From Thermoplasmata archaeon (GTDB taxonomy: Archaea > Thermoplasmatota > Thermoplasmata > Lutacidiplasmatales > UBA184), in NCBI GenBank assembly GCA_021798195.1, contig JAJZYH010000013.1, positions 1 through 45,285 of the forward strand: a stretch of DNA of 45,285 nucleotides, in the 5' to 3' direction. Positions 7,143-14,920 of this stretch are shown one piece after another (the stretch's first letter is position 1; every line of letters starts with the position of its first letter). A program made the position numbers and the translations under genes. The notes under the pieces were generated by a model. The model saw nothing but the letters and a program-made list of their open reading frames with translations, had not been told where the DNA came from and searched no databases.

Positions 7143-7987
7143 CCGACTCTCCCGACCGCCCCGCGGGAGAGGGGCCCCCCCGGGCCGGGACCCCCCCGGG
7201 AGGGACCGCTCCCGACCGCGGGGAGACTCCACCCGAGGATCCCTTCCGGACCCCGTCGCCTTCCGCCGAGGATTCCGCGAGCGCGTACGCCCGAGGTTAC
7301 GGGGACGGCGTCCGGGGGGCCCTCCGGGAAGTGATCTCCCTCGCCGCGCGGGGGCACACCGCGAGCGAGATCCGGCTCCTGGCACAGACGCGGCTCTCGA
7401 AGCTGGGGGACGAGGTCGCCCTGCGTCGGAAGAGCCTCCTCGCCCCTCCCCAGAGGGTCCCCCTCGAGTCCCTGGTGCGCCCGCGCCTGCGGGGGGAAGG
7501 GCCCAATCCCCAGCATCCCCCGGCCGCACCGGGGTCCAGTTATCTCTTCCTCGAGGTCACCCCCCGCGAGGCCCGGACGTTCCTGAAGGACCTCCTGGGT
7601 CGGGGCGTGCGGGGCCTCGCCCTCACCCGGATCCCGCAGGACCTGCGCCCGGTGGCGCCTCCGCCGGCCCTGGCGATCCTCCATCTGGGAGGGGGCGGGG
7701 CCCCGGAGGAGGGGGTGGAGGCGGTCCAGTCGGACCCCAACTACCTCACGAGCCACGTGGCCAACTTCTGGGACTCGGCGGACGGGCCCGGGGTGGTGCA
7801 CTTCGAGGCGTTCGAGTACATGCAGTCCGAGACGAGCTTCGAGAAGGCCCTCAAGTTCGTGCACTGGCTGGTGGGGTCCGCCCAGTCCAACAAGGGCTAT
7901 CTTGTGGTCACGCTGGACCCGGGGAGCCTCGAGGGCCGCCAACTGAGCGTATTGAAGAAGGACTTCAACCATACGGTGTCCGGCTGA
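7139..7987 (+). CDS. DUF835 domain protein
   Basis: A 282-residue protein. Residues 1-50 are Pro/Gly-rich and look disordered. Residues about 50-105 form a predicted helical region (YARGYGDGVRGALREVISLA and on). The C-terminal 140 residues match DUF835 by pattern: a YLFLEV strand, LTRIPQDLR, the HFEAFEYM stretch with F-KALKFVHWL, and LVVTLDPGSL near the end. DUF835 is common in Euryarchaeota, often in signalling proteins with KaiC-like or sensor domains; no biochemical role is established. The GTG start overlaps the stop of the DUF35 gene, so it may be carried on the HMG-CoA transcript without sharing its function. Confidence 0.72.
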   Translation: MTDSPDRPAGEGPPRAGTPPGGTAPDRGETPPEDPFRTPSPSAEDSASAYARGYGDGVRGALREVISLAARGHTASEIRLLAQTRLSKLGDEVALRRKSLLAPPQRVPLESLVRPRLRGEGPNPQHPPAAPGSSYLFLEVTPREARTFLKDLLGRGVRGLALTRIPQDLRPVAPPPALAILHLGGGGAPEEGVEAVQSDPNYLTSHVANFWDSADGPGVVHFEAFEYMQSETSFEKALKFVHWLVGSAQSNKGYLVVTLDPGSLEGRQLSVLKKDFNHTVSG

Positions 7988-8002
7988 AGGGGCCGACGTT
8001 CC

Positions 8003-9238
8003 ATGCGGATCGCGTTCTTCACCGACAGCTTCCTGCCCACGCACGATGGGGTCGCCCAGGTCACGGCCAGCCTGGCGCATGCGCTGGCCCAGCTGGGCCA
8101 CACCGTGACCATCTTCACCGCGCATCGGCCGGGGCTCCCGAGGTACGAACGGCTTCCCGACGGGACCGAGGTGGTCCGCTCCCTGTCGATCCCCGTCCCG
8201 CATTACGGCCAGTACCGGTGGGCGATCCTTCCCCTCTGGACCGCCCTGGGGCGGAGGTTCGGCCGCACCTTTGACCTGGTGCACATCCACACCCCGGGTG
8301 TCGTGGGGGCCTCGGGCTTCCTCGCCGCGCGTCACTGGAAGGTCCCCCTCCTGGGCACCTTCCACACCAACGTGAAGGAGATGCGGGCGAGCTTCCCGGA
8401 CGATCCGCTCACCGGGATATTCTTCCGGCTCGCCTGGTGGTTCAACGCGGGGCTCTACTGGCGCTGCGACCGGACCACCGTGCCCACCCCGGCCGCCCTT
8501 GCGGCTCTGGAAGAGGGCTCCCGGAAGCCGTACCGGGCGCCCATCGAGCTCGTCCCCAACGGCATCGAGGTGGAGCGCTTCCACCCCGGGATCCAGGAAC
8601 CCGACTGGCGCCGGCGCACCGACGCGGGGGACGCCCCCCTCGTGACCTTCCTGGGCCGCCTCACCCAGGACAAGGGGGTCCACCGGTTCCTGGACGCCCT
8701 GTCGAGCCTCCCCGGGTCCCTCCGGTTCCGGGGCGTGGTGGCGGGGACCGGGATCGAGGATGAGAACGTGCGCCGGCGCATCGACACGGATCCCCTCTTG
8801 CGGGGACGGGTCGTGTTCGTGGGCCCCGTCTCGGAGGAAGAGAAACCGGCCCTCCTCTCCCAGAGCCGCGTCTTCGTCCTGCCCTCGGTGGCGGACACCT
8901 CCTCGGTGGCCACCCTGGAGGCCATGGCCTCCGGCGCCGCCTGCGTGGTGACCACCCGCGGGGGGCCCCGGGCGCTGGCCCAGAACGGGGCCACGGCCCT
9001 CATGGCCGATCCAGAGAACGTGCCGGAGATCTCGGCCCGGATCCGGGAGCTCCTCGAGGATCCCTCGCGGGCGGAGCTCCTCTCCCGACGGGCCGTGCGG
9101 TACGTCCGGGAAAGCTGCTCCATCCAGGCCACCGCGCGCATGTTCCTCAATCTCTACCTTAATCTGCTGGAAGAACGTTCTTCCCTCCGCCGTGTCCAGA
9201 GCGCCTACCGGCTCCCCGCCTCCGCCCCCCCTCGCTGA
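8003..9238 (+). CDS. GT4-family glycosyltransferase
   Basis: A 411-residue GT-B fold glycosyltransferase. The N-terminal half begins MRIAFFTDSFLPTHDGVAQV, with VHIHTPG and GTFHTN in the acceptor domain as in GT4 enzymes that add sugars to lipids. The C-terminal nucleotide-sugar domain has VPNGIEVERFHPG, FLGRLTQDKGV and VLPSVADTSSVATLEAMASG, including the E-x7-E-like region. It resembles mannosyl- or glucosyl-transferases acting on phosphoinositol or diacylglycerol-type acceptors; in an archaeon the acceptor could be an ether lipid. ATG follows the DUF835 stop by 15 bases. The end overlaps the next frame by 47 bases. Confidence 0.87.
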   Translation: MRIAFFTDSFLPTHDGVAQVTASLAHALAQLGHTVTIFTAHRPGLPRYERLPDGTEVVRSLSIPVPHYGQYRWAILPLWTALGRRFGRTFDLVHIHTPGVVGASGFLAARHWKVPLLGTFHTNVKEMRASFPDDPLTGIFFRLAWWFNAGLYWRCDRTTVPTPAALAALEEGSRKPYRAPIELVPNGIEVERFHPGIQEPDWRRRTDAGDAPLVTFLGRLTQDKGVHRFLDALSSLPGSLRFRGVVAGTGIEDENVRRRIDTDPLLRGRVVFVGPVSEEEKPALLSQSRVFVLPSVADTSSVATLEAMASGAACVVTTRGGPRALAQNGATALMADPENVPEISARIRELLEDPSRAELLSRRAVRYVRESCSIQATARMFLNLYLNLLEERSSLRRVQSAYRLPASAPPR

Positions 9239-10460
9239 GTTCGAGACCCTGGGCCGGTTCGCGCCCCCGCGCGTCCACGACGGCTTTTCCCAGACGAACC
9301 TGCGCCGGAGGCTTGCCGAATACACCCTGCGGTCCGTGTCCCCGGCCGCGCACGTCGTCCTGCGGCTGGACGGCGCGGAGCAGCCCTCGTGGGTTCCCCT
9401 CTTCCTCGGGGCGCGCCCTCCGCGGAAGATCGGACTGGGCTTCCACCGGCATACGGGGAGCCCCGAGACCTGGGAGTTCGTCCCCCCTCCTTCAGCCCTC
9501 GCCTTCACCCCCGGGGGTTCCGGCGTGATCATGACCCTGGACTTCGACCCCACCTCCCTGGACCCCTGGAGGCACGCCGACCGGGGCGTCCAGGAGACCT
9601 GCCTCGTCCGGATCTCCCTCCGGGAATGCTACGTGCCCCGGTCCATACGGCAGGAGCAGGGCGCCCGGTCCGAGACGCTCCCCACCGCCGCGCCGGGGGA
9701 GCTGTTCACCCCCGGAGGGTTCGTCGAGTTCGTCCGGACCACCGGGATCGTCCCATTCCAGGTGGCCCTCCTCGCCTACACGTCCGAGACGCGGTACCGC
9801 TATGAGATCGACCTGGTCCACAACGTCCTCCTCAAGGATCCCCGGGCGGGGAAGATGCCGTTGAGCTCGTTCGAGCCACGTCCCGTGCGGCTCCTCCATG
9901 GGCTGGACCGGACCGTGGCGCGCGGGGACCTTCCCCTGCTCCCCCGACGGATCCTGGAGACGCTCTTCGAATCGCAGGGCCTCAACGTGGTGGAGGCGGC
10001 GACGATCTTCGGGGTCTCCCCGGATCTCGCCGAGGGATCGCTACGGACCCTGGTGGCGCGGGGGTATGCGACGTGGGATCCCGGGGGTGAGACCTATCGC
10101 GCCCTCCCCTTCGCCGTCCTCAGCGAGGAGGAGGCGCGACAGCAGATGGCGGAGGAGGTCCATGCCGGTGGGCCAGAGACGCAAGCTCCGGAAGGCGGCT
10201 CACCCCCGGCCCCGGCACCGGATGAAGGTCCCCCGCTGGCGACCCCCTCCCCCCCCGCGGCCCCGTCGCCCCTCCGGCCCGAGGGGGAGGAGGGGGGGGC
10301 TCCCGGGCCGGTGGGAACCGGAGAGCCTCCCGCTTCCAACTGCCCCCTCTGCGGGGGTCTCCTCCCGGACCCCGATTCCCTCCGCCTGATCTGCCCCTCG
10401 TGCGAGAGGAAGGTGGGTACACCGGCGGAAGGAGGCCGGGAATCCCCCGAGGATCCGTAG
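9192..10460 (+). CDS. Orphan protein with winged-helix region and C-terminal zinc ribbon
   Basis: A 422-residue frame with good codon bias that I do not recognise as a whole. Residues about 15-250 form an alpha/beta region with several beta-rich stretches (AHVVLRLDGAEQPSWVPLFL, VIMTLDFDP). Residues about 245-310 look like a winged helix (RRILETLFESQGLNVVEAAT, then FGVSPDLAEGSLRTLVARGY). A Pro/Gly-rich linker of about 60 residues follows. The tail holds a four-Cys ribbon, CPLC and CPSC. Start choice is uncertain: GTG 9192 overlaps the glycosyltransferase by 47 bases and has no clear ribosome site. It could be a DNA-binding regulator or a scaffold; no function is claimed. Confidence 0.6.
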   Translation: MSRAPTGSPPPPPLAEFETLGRFAPPRVHDGFSQTNLRRRLAEYTLRSVSPAAHVVLRLDGAEQPSWVPLFLGARPPRKIGLGFHRHTGSPETWEFVPPPSALAFTPGGSGVIMTLDFDPTSLDPWRHADRGVQETCLVRISLRECYVPRSIRQEQGARSETLPTAAPGELFTPGGFVEFVRTTGIVPFQVALLAYTSETRYRYEIDLVHNVLLKDPRAGKMPLSSFEPRPVRLLHGLDRTVARGDLPLLPRRILETLFESQGLNVVEAATIFGVSPDLAEGSLRTLVARGYATWDPGGETYRALPFAVLSEEEARQQMAEEVHAGGPETQAPEGGSPPAPAPDEGPPLATPSPPAAPSPLRPEGEEGGAPGPVGTGEPPASNCPLCGGLLPDPDSLRLICPSCERKVGTPAEGGRESPEDP

Positions 10461-10471
10461 GGAACGCCTAG

Positions 10472-10578
10472 CGGGCCTGTGGGGAGATCCGGCCCGCCGG
10501 GGGCTTCCCGGAGGACCTTCGAACCCCAGTATGCTGGCTTAGAAGGCCAGTGCATGATCCGAGCTATGCTACAGGCCC
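10472..10578 (-). tRNA. tRNA-Arg(TCT) with a T-loop intron
   Basis: Read on the minus strand: acceptor stem GGGCCTG/CAGGCCC (10578-10572 / 10479-10473) with discriminator G at 10472 and no encoded CCA. D arm GCAT/ATGC encloses a 10-base loop. Anticodon arm CTGGC-CTTCTAA-GCCAG has anticodon TCT. Variable region is CATAC. T stem TGGGG/CCCCA encloses a 39-base loop; removal of 32 bases (10486-10517) leaves TTCGAAT. The mature tRNA would be 75 bases. It lies just after the orphan gene ending at 10460, which is on the other strand, so the two converge. Confidence 0.9.
10486..10517 (-). other. Intron of tRNA-Arg, T-loop position 59/60
   Basis: Thirty-two bases beginning GGTCC and ending GGATC. The precursor forms a textbook bulge-helix-bulge: T stem TGGGG/CCCCA, 4-bp helix TTCG/CGGA, bulges AAG and TCT, then outer intron helix GTCC/GGGC and an inner CCGGG/CCCGG hairpin. 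Cuts between second and third bulge bases give this intron exactly. Length, ends and site match the intron of tRNA-Ala at 3530. Confidence 0.82.
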
Positions 10579-10878
10579 GCGGAGGATGGAGTCCACCCCG
10601 CGCGGAAGAATGTTTCGACCGGTGGTTCCCCGACTCCCGGATGCGATCCGTGGGGACTTCCCTGGTCCATCGATCCATCGGGGATCCCTCTCGAACCGTC
10701 TTCCCATCCCGTGTCCGCACCCCACGATGCGGCTCCTCACGTTCCGGGAGAGCGACGCTTCGGTACAGGCTCGGGAGCCATCGTCCCGCCCCACGTCTTG
10801 AAAAGATCGGGGAGGACGGGAAGAACCCTCCCTCCCCATGGCGCCCGTCGGTGGGCGTCGTTCCAAGGGAAGCCCGTC
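10579..10878. other. Intergenic stretch without a supported gene
   Basis: About 300 bases upstream of tRNA-Arg. Frames in it have atypical composition and no family resemblance. No clear tRNA promoter was found; GAAACATTC on the minus strand near 10608-10616 is a weak candidate. Confidence 0.4.
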
Positions 10879-10920
10879 TCAAGGCTTCTTCTTGGACTTA
10901 CACCCGCACGTGTCGCACAT
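10879..10920 (-). CDS. Candidate 13-residue CxxCxC metal-binding microprotein
   Basis: The minus strand encodes MCDTCGCKSKKKP and stops. The ATG at 10920 has a GGAGG ribosome site at 10926-10930 with 5-base spacing, and a TATA-like CTTATGAC at 10953-10960 that would start transcription close to 10930. The peptide has a CxxCxC cluster plus a basic KSKKKP tail. The cluster resembles the short metal-binding N-terminus seen in some HypB proteins, but nothing else of HypB is present. It stands alone in a 470-base intergenic region. Evidence for expression is indirect: promoter, ribosome site and cysteine density. A chance frame of this length is possible. Confidence 0.4.
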   Translation of the reverse strand: MCDTCGCKSKKKP

Positions 10921-11048
10921 GCAAGCCTCCGGGGGCTGCCATGCTCCCACGCGTCATAAGCATTCCCGTTTGAATGCTCGGCCCTACCGGTTCGGGAGCC
11001 CGAGGGGAGGAAGCACTCGGATCGCCCGTGGCAAGGAGTCGCCGGATC

Positions 11049-11693
11049 TCAGGCCCTCGACCGGGAGGGGGGGCCGGGGGGGATGGCCGAGGCCACGAGG
11101 TGGGCCAGCCGGAGAGGTTCCGGATAGGAGCCCCGGACGAGGCTCTTCCGGAGCAGCGCGAAGGCGTCCCTCCGAAGGATGCCTTCCATCGCCACCCAGA
11201 GGGGGTTGGGCTGCACGGGGAATGGGAGGAGGCGGTGCTCCGTGAGGAGCCGTGCCCGGGACGGTAGGGCGGGGAGGTGGCGGGCCAGAGCCCTTTCCAT
11301 GGCCTCGAAATCCGGGAACCGGCGGGTCACCGTGATGACGGGTAGCCCGGTCTCGCGGTGGAGCGCAGATAGGTCCACGAGGTTGAACCCCCCCATGGAG
11401 ATGCCCCCCAGGAGGATGGCCGAGGTCGCCTCCCGGTGGGACGATCCCAATACCATCCGGACCAGGACCTCCGTGGCGTCGGTGCCGTCCACGGTCACCT
11501 CGGAGCGCAGCACCCCTTCCACGTAGCCCGGTACGGAGACCACGAGCCCCACCACGGGAACGGTGGCGTCCCGGAACGTGAACGGAGCGTCGTCGAACGC
11601 GTACACCCGGGGATGGGGTTTGGACGGGACCGGGCCCTTGGGCCCCCGGGGAAGGTGCCGCGACGTCCTGGCCCCCACCTCTACCACCGGCAT
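11049..11693 (-). CDS. DUF99 (UPF0215) family protein
   Basis: A 214-residue archaeal protein of the DUF99 family, recognisable by YAFDDAPF near the N-terminus, VVGLVVSVPGYVEGV, the VDGTDATEVLVRM motif, LLGGISMGGFNLVDLSALH and LPVITVTRRFPD. Structures and weak similarity suggest an endonuclease V-like fold for the family, but activity is not established. ATG at 11693 is taken as start; a TTG at 11705 would add four residues and overlap the palindrome at 11703-11718. It is divergent from the zinc-ribbon membrane protein at 11726, with only 32 bases between the start codons. Confidence 0.82.
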   Translation of the reverse strand: MPVVEVGARTSRHLPRGPKGPVPSKPHPRVYAFDDAPFTFRDATVPVVGLVVSVPGYVEGVLRSEVTVDGTDATEVLVRMVLGSSHREATSAILLGGISMGGFNLVDLSALHRETGLPVITVTRRFPDFEAMERALARHLPALPSRARLLTEHRLLPFPVQPNPLWVAMEGILRRDAFALLRKSLVRGSYPEPLRLAHLVASAIPPGPPSRSRA

Positions 11694-11702
11694 GGGAACC
11701 CT

Positions 11703-11718
11703 CAAGGATTAATCCCTG
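11703..11718. promoter_or_regulatory. Inverted repeat between divergent genes, possible operator
   Basis: CAAGGATTAATCCCTG: the core GGATTAATCC (11706-11715) is a perfect palindrome and the flanks extend symmetry to 7 of 8 positions per half. It is midway between the starts at 11693 and 11726 and is the only AT-rich patch there. It is too close to either start to be a normal TATA box for a leaderless transcript, so an operator shared by both genes is more likely. Confidence 0.4.
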
Positions 11719-11725
11719 GCATGGG

Positions 11726-12700
11726 ATGGACCTTCCGTTGAACCACTCCCCCTACCTCCCCCTTCGTTGTCCGTCGTGCGGGCTGGAGCATTGGGCCTTC
11801 GTGGGACCCTGGCCTTCCCGGACCTCCTGGAGCCATTGCCCCCGGTGCGGCGCCTTCATCCCCGCGGTGGTCCCCGGGAATCTCCCTCCGTTGTTCTCGT
11901 GGGAGGTGCACCCCGGCCTCTACCCGGTGCCGCGATGGCCCCGACGTCCCTCGGCCCGGCTCCGGAAGGCCCTCGCGCGGGCGCTCATCCTGGCCGGTAG
12001 CCTCCTCCTCGTGGCGGCGGGCGCGTTCGGGTGGGTGGGAGGGGCTTCGGCCACGGCCCCGCCGCAGGCTGTGGGAGGCGTGGTGCTGGGGTTCAACGCG
12101 AGCCAGGCCCGTTGGGTCCCCATGGCGTCCGCCGTCGTCGCCTTGACGGGGGCCACGACCGGTCCCAATGTGACCGATACCAATGCCCTGGGCCGGTTCC
12201 TCTTCCATGGGGTCTCGGGAGGCGTCCACGACGTGGAGGCGTCGGCTCCCGGGTACCAGGAGGAGATCCTGGCGGTGTTCCTCTCCCAGGGGTACGACAG
12301 CCCGTCGGGCAACATGACCAGCCTTTCCCTTCAGCTCGTCCCCGGGCCGGCCAACCAGAGCCGGGTCATCTCCTACATCCAGTACCCGGATCTCGAGACC
12401 TACCTGGCCTTCGTCTTCTCGGCCACCGTCCTCGAGGGGATGGCCGGAGCGCTCGCCGTGGGGGGCGGGATCGCCCTCTGGCGGCGACGCTCTCCGGCCC
12501 GGAGCGTCGTGGCGGCCAGCGCCGCCACCCTCTCGCCGTTCCTCATGGCGATCGCCGGCTTCGGGACCCTCTTCCTCACGGTCCTGCCGGAGACCATGTT
12601 CCTGGTGGGCGGCGCGGGCCTCCTGGGGGCGGTGACCGTGGTGATCCTCCTGTGGGCGCTCCGGCCCCTGGGGCGCGAGGAGATCCCCGCGGTGCCATGA
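11726..12700 (+). CDS. Zinc-ribbon, carboxypeptidase-regulatory-like domain membrane protein
   Basis: A 324-residue protein of unknown function. The N-terminus has two CxxC pairs, CPSC and CPRC, forming a zinc ribbon (about residues 14-40). A first membrane segment follows (about 80-105; ALILAGSLLLVAAGAFGWVG). Residues about 115-215 resemble an extracellular beta-sandwich of the carboxypeptidase-regulatory type (VVALTGATTG, TNALGRFLFHGVSGGVHDVE, APGYQEE). Three further membrane segments end the protein (about 225-320). Zinc ribbon inside and sandwich outside suits an envelope protein. It is divergent from DUF99 and convergent with DUF2203. Confidence 0.6.
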   Translation: MDLPLNHSPYLPLRCPSCGLEHWAFVGPWPSRTSWSHCPRCGAFIPAVVPGNLPPLFSWEVHPGLYPVPRWPRRPSARLRKALARALILAGSLLLVAAGAFGWVGGASATAPPQAVGGVVLGFNASQARWVPMASAVVALTGATTGPNVTDTNALGRFLFHGVSGGVHDVEASAPGYQEEILAVFLSQGYDSPSGNMTSLSLQLVPGPANQSRVISYIQYPDLETYLAFVFSATVLEGMAGALAVGGGIALWRRRSPARSVVAASAATLSPFLMAIAGFGTLFLTVLPETMFLVGGAGLLGAVTVVILLWALRPLGREEIPAVP

Positions 12701-12702
12701 AC

Positions 12703-13200
12703 TCACCCTTCCGGATTGGTGGAGGAAGGGGGCGAAGGGCCCTTCCGGGCCCTCTTGGATGACCCGGCTCGTCGTTCCCCCTCTCCCGAAGTGAGGGGAC
12801 GCCGCCCGCGGTATCCCCCCTGGAGGGTATGCCAGGCCACGATGCGATCCTCCCCCGAGTGCCAGCAGAGGTAGACGAGCTCCCCATCCCGCACCGAGTA
12901 GAAGTCCACGAGGCCGGACTCGAGGTCCTTCACCTCGATGCCCCGGGAGGCGAGGGAAACGATCTCCGCCTTCACCTCGCCGAGGAGCCGCTCCTCTTCC
13001 GCCATGAGCCGGGTCCGCCGGGCGGCGTCGGCATGATCCTGCGCGAGGAACTCCGACCCCCAGAAATCCGCGAGCCGCTTGAGTTCCCCGGCGATCTCCC
13101 CCGCCTGCGCGAGCTTCTCCCGTAACCCGGCAAGGATCCCCCGGAGCGACGGGATCTCCTCCTGGGCCTCCTCCACCTGCCAGACCTTTCCGGGAGACAT
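12703..13200 (-). CDS. DUF2203 family protein
   Basis: A 165-residue protein with a helical, probably coiled N-terminal half (EIPSLRGILAGLREKLAQAG and on) and a conserved C-terminal core typical of DUF2203: IEVKDLESGLVDFYSVRDG, LVYLCWHSGED and IVAWHTLQGGYRGRRPL. The family is small, cytosolic and of unknown role, found in bacteria and archaea. ATG 13200 is preferred over 13227 because a TATA-like CTCATACC near 13236-13246 puts the transcript start near 13216. The last 25 residues are basic and proline-rich. It ends 3 bases from the convergent membrane-protein gene. Confidence 0.78.
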   Translation of the reverse strand: MSPGKVWQVEEAQEEIPSLRGILAGLREKLAQAGEIAGELKRLADFWGSEFLAQDHADAARRTRLMAEEERLLGEVKAEIVSLASRGIEVKDLESGLVDFYSVRDGELVYLCWHSGEDRIVAWHTLQGGYRGRRPLTSGEGERRAGSSKRARKGPSPPSSTNPEG

Positions 13201-13600
13201 CTGTGCCCCCTTCTCCGGTGCCCCCATGGTGATCACCCGATGGAGGTATGAGGCAGCGCGGGCACATATCGATGGACCATCGAAACCGGCGGAGGCAAGG
13301 GAACGGCACACCGCGGGGCCTTCGACCTACCGGAAGGGTGGCCCGGGGGATCGGGACGCCCCCCGGTTCCTCGGATACCCGGGGTTGAGGGAGGGGCCGG
13401 ACCGACCTTCTTCCGCGTCCGGCGAGATCCCCGATGCCTCACCGTCCATTCCGGGATGGGGCCGGATCCCCACGGCTCCGGAGGGATCCTGGGTCCCCCC
13501 CGGCCCCGAATGGGCCGGAGCGGGTCAGGACCTGGCGCCGTTGGCTTCCCGAGAGCGAAATGAAAGAATCCCGGGAATGATCCCCCGGGCCGGGTTCCCA
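13201..13600. other. Intergenic stretch without a supported gene
   Basis: Apart from the DUF2203 promoter region near 13236-13246 this stretch shows no family-like frame, tRNA fold or clear repeat; it is GC-rich with short purine/pyrimidine runs. Confidence 0.5.
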
Positions 13601-14911
13601 TCACTCGTCCGTGGGCAGGGCGCCCGACGGGTCCGACGATTCCAGCCGCACCCGCCGGACCGGCCAGCCCTGCTGGCGGAGGGCCTCGAGGACCCCCCGA
13701 CCCTGGGAGGGTCCACGGACCTCGAGCTCCAGCTCCACGGCCGCCTGTCCGGGCGGCAGGGCGGCGGACTCCCGGTCGTGCCGGACGGACCGTACGTTGG
13801 CCTCGGCCTGGGCCACCGCGCCCAGGAACCGCGCCAGGGCGCCCGGACGATCGTCGAGCGGGGCCCAGAGCCGGAGGATGCGCCCCTCCCGGGCCAGGCC
13901 GCCCCAGAGGATCCGGTCCAGGAGGAACGGATCGATGTTCCCCCCGCTGACCACGGCCACCACGGGACCCTTCCGGGAGAGTTCGGGATGCGCCAGGAGG
14001 GCCGCCACGGGAGCCGCCCCGGCCCCCTCGGTGACCAGGTGGGCACGCTCCAGGAGGAACTGGACGCCGCTCGCGAGTTCCTCCTCCGAGACCTCCACGG
14101 CCTGGTCCACCGTCCGTCGGAGGATCTGGAACGGGAGGTCCCCCACGCGGCGCGTGGCGAGGCCGTCGGCGAAGGTTTCCACCGAGGGGCGCTCCACCAC
14201 GCGCCCTTCCCGCAGAGAAGTCCGCAGCGTCCCGGATCCGCGGGGCTGGACCGCCACGATCCGGGCCCCGGGGCAGCGGGCGCGGATCACCGTGGCGATG
14301 CCGGCGAGGAGGCCCCCGCCGCCGACCCCCGCGATCACGGTGCCCACCCGGGGAAGGTGGTCCAGGATCTCCAGCGCCACGGTGCCCTGACCGGCGATCA
14401 CCTCGGGGTCGTCGAAGGGGTGGATGAGCGTGAGCCCCTCCTCCCGGACCCTGCGCTGGGCTTCCTCGAAGGCCTCCTGATAATCCGCCCCGTGGAGGAC
14501 CACCCGGGCCCCCAGGGATTCCGTGGCAGAGACCTTGGCGGGGGACGCACGCCGGGGCATGACGATGGTGGCGGGGATCCCCCGGGCCCGGGCCGCGTAG
14601 GCCACTCCCTGCGCGTGGTTTCCCGCGCTGGCGGCCACCACCCCGCGGGAAGCCTCCTCCGGCGAGAGGTGGGCGATCTTGTTGAGCGCCCCGCGGAGCT
14701 TGAAGGAACCGGTCCGTTGCAGGGACTCGAGCTTGAGATAGACGGTTCCCCCGCGCGGGGAGAGGCCCAAAGGGGCCTCGACGAGGGGGGTCTCGCATGC
14801 CACGTCCCGCACGGTCTCCCGTGCCTGCTCCACCTGCGGCAACGAGACGGAAGGGGACCCGGGACGCTTCCCGATCCCCCGGCGTCCCGCTCCCGTCACG
14901 GGAGGAGCCAT
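13601..14911 (-). CDS. ilvA: Threonine ammonia-lyase (threonine dehydratase) with ACT domain
   Basis: A 436-residue PLP enzyme converting threonine to 2-oxobutyrate, the first step of isoleucine synthesis or of threonine breakdown. The PLP lysine is K71 in GSFKLRGA; ASAGNHAQGVAYAA and the phosphate-binding GVGGGGLLAG loop are present, with VVSGGNID late in the catalytic domain. The C-terminal 85 residues (LWAPLDDRPGALARFLGAVA and on) form one ACT domain, pointing to allosteric control. The ATG at 14911 gives the longest form; a TATA-like GTTAATTC at 14921-14928 is 26 bases from GTG 14899, which would suit a leaderless start four codons later. 2-Oxobutyrate also feeds propionyl-CoA, handled by the methylmalonyl-CoA genes at 42712-44147. 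Confidence 0.9.
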   Translation of the reverse strand: MAPPVTGAGRRGIGKRPGSPSVSLPQVEQARETVRDVACETPLVEAPLGLSPRGGTVYLKLESLQRTGSFKLRGALNKIAHLSPEEASRGVVAASAGNHAQGVAYAARARGIPATIVMPRRASPAKVSATESLGARVVLHGADYQEAFEEAQRRVREEGLTLIHPFDDPEVIAGQGTVALEILDHLPRVGTVIAGVGGGGLLAGIATVIRARCPGARIVAVQPRGSGTLRTSLREGRVVERPSVETFADGLATRRVGDLPFQILRRTVDQAVEVSEEELASGVQFLLERAHLVTEGAGAAPVAALLAHPELSRKGPVVAVVSGGNIDPFLLDRILWGGLAREGRILRLWAPLDDRPGALARFLGAVAQAEANVRSVRHDRESAALPPGQAAVELELEVRGPSQGRGVLEALRQQGWPVRRVRLESSDPSGALPTDE

Positions 14912-14920
14912 GCCTTCCCA

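Noticed and set aside
7037-9553. Minus frame of 838 codons
   Set aside because: Antisense to DUF835 and GT4 genes; high-GC genomes routinely give such long shadows; no motif seen.
10838-11267. Plus frames across the microprotein and DUF99 3' end
   Set aside because: Shadows of the minus-strand genes; no domain pattern.
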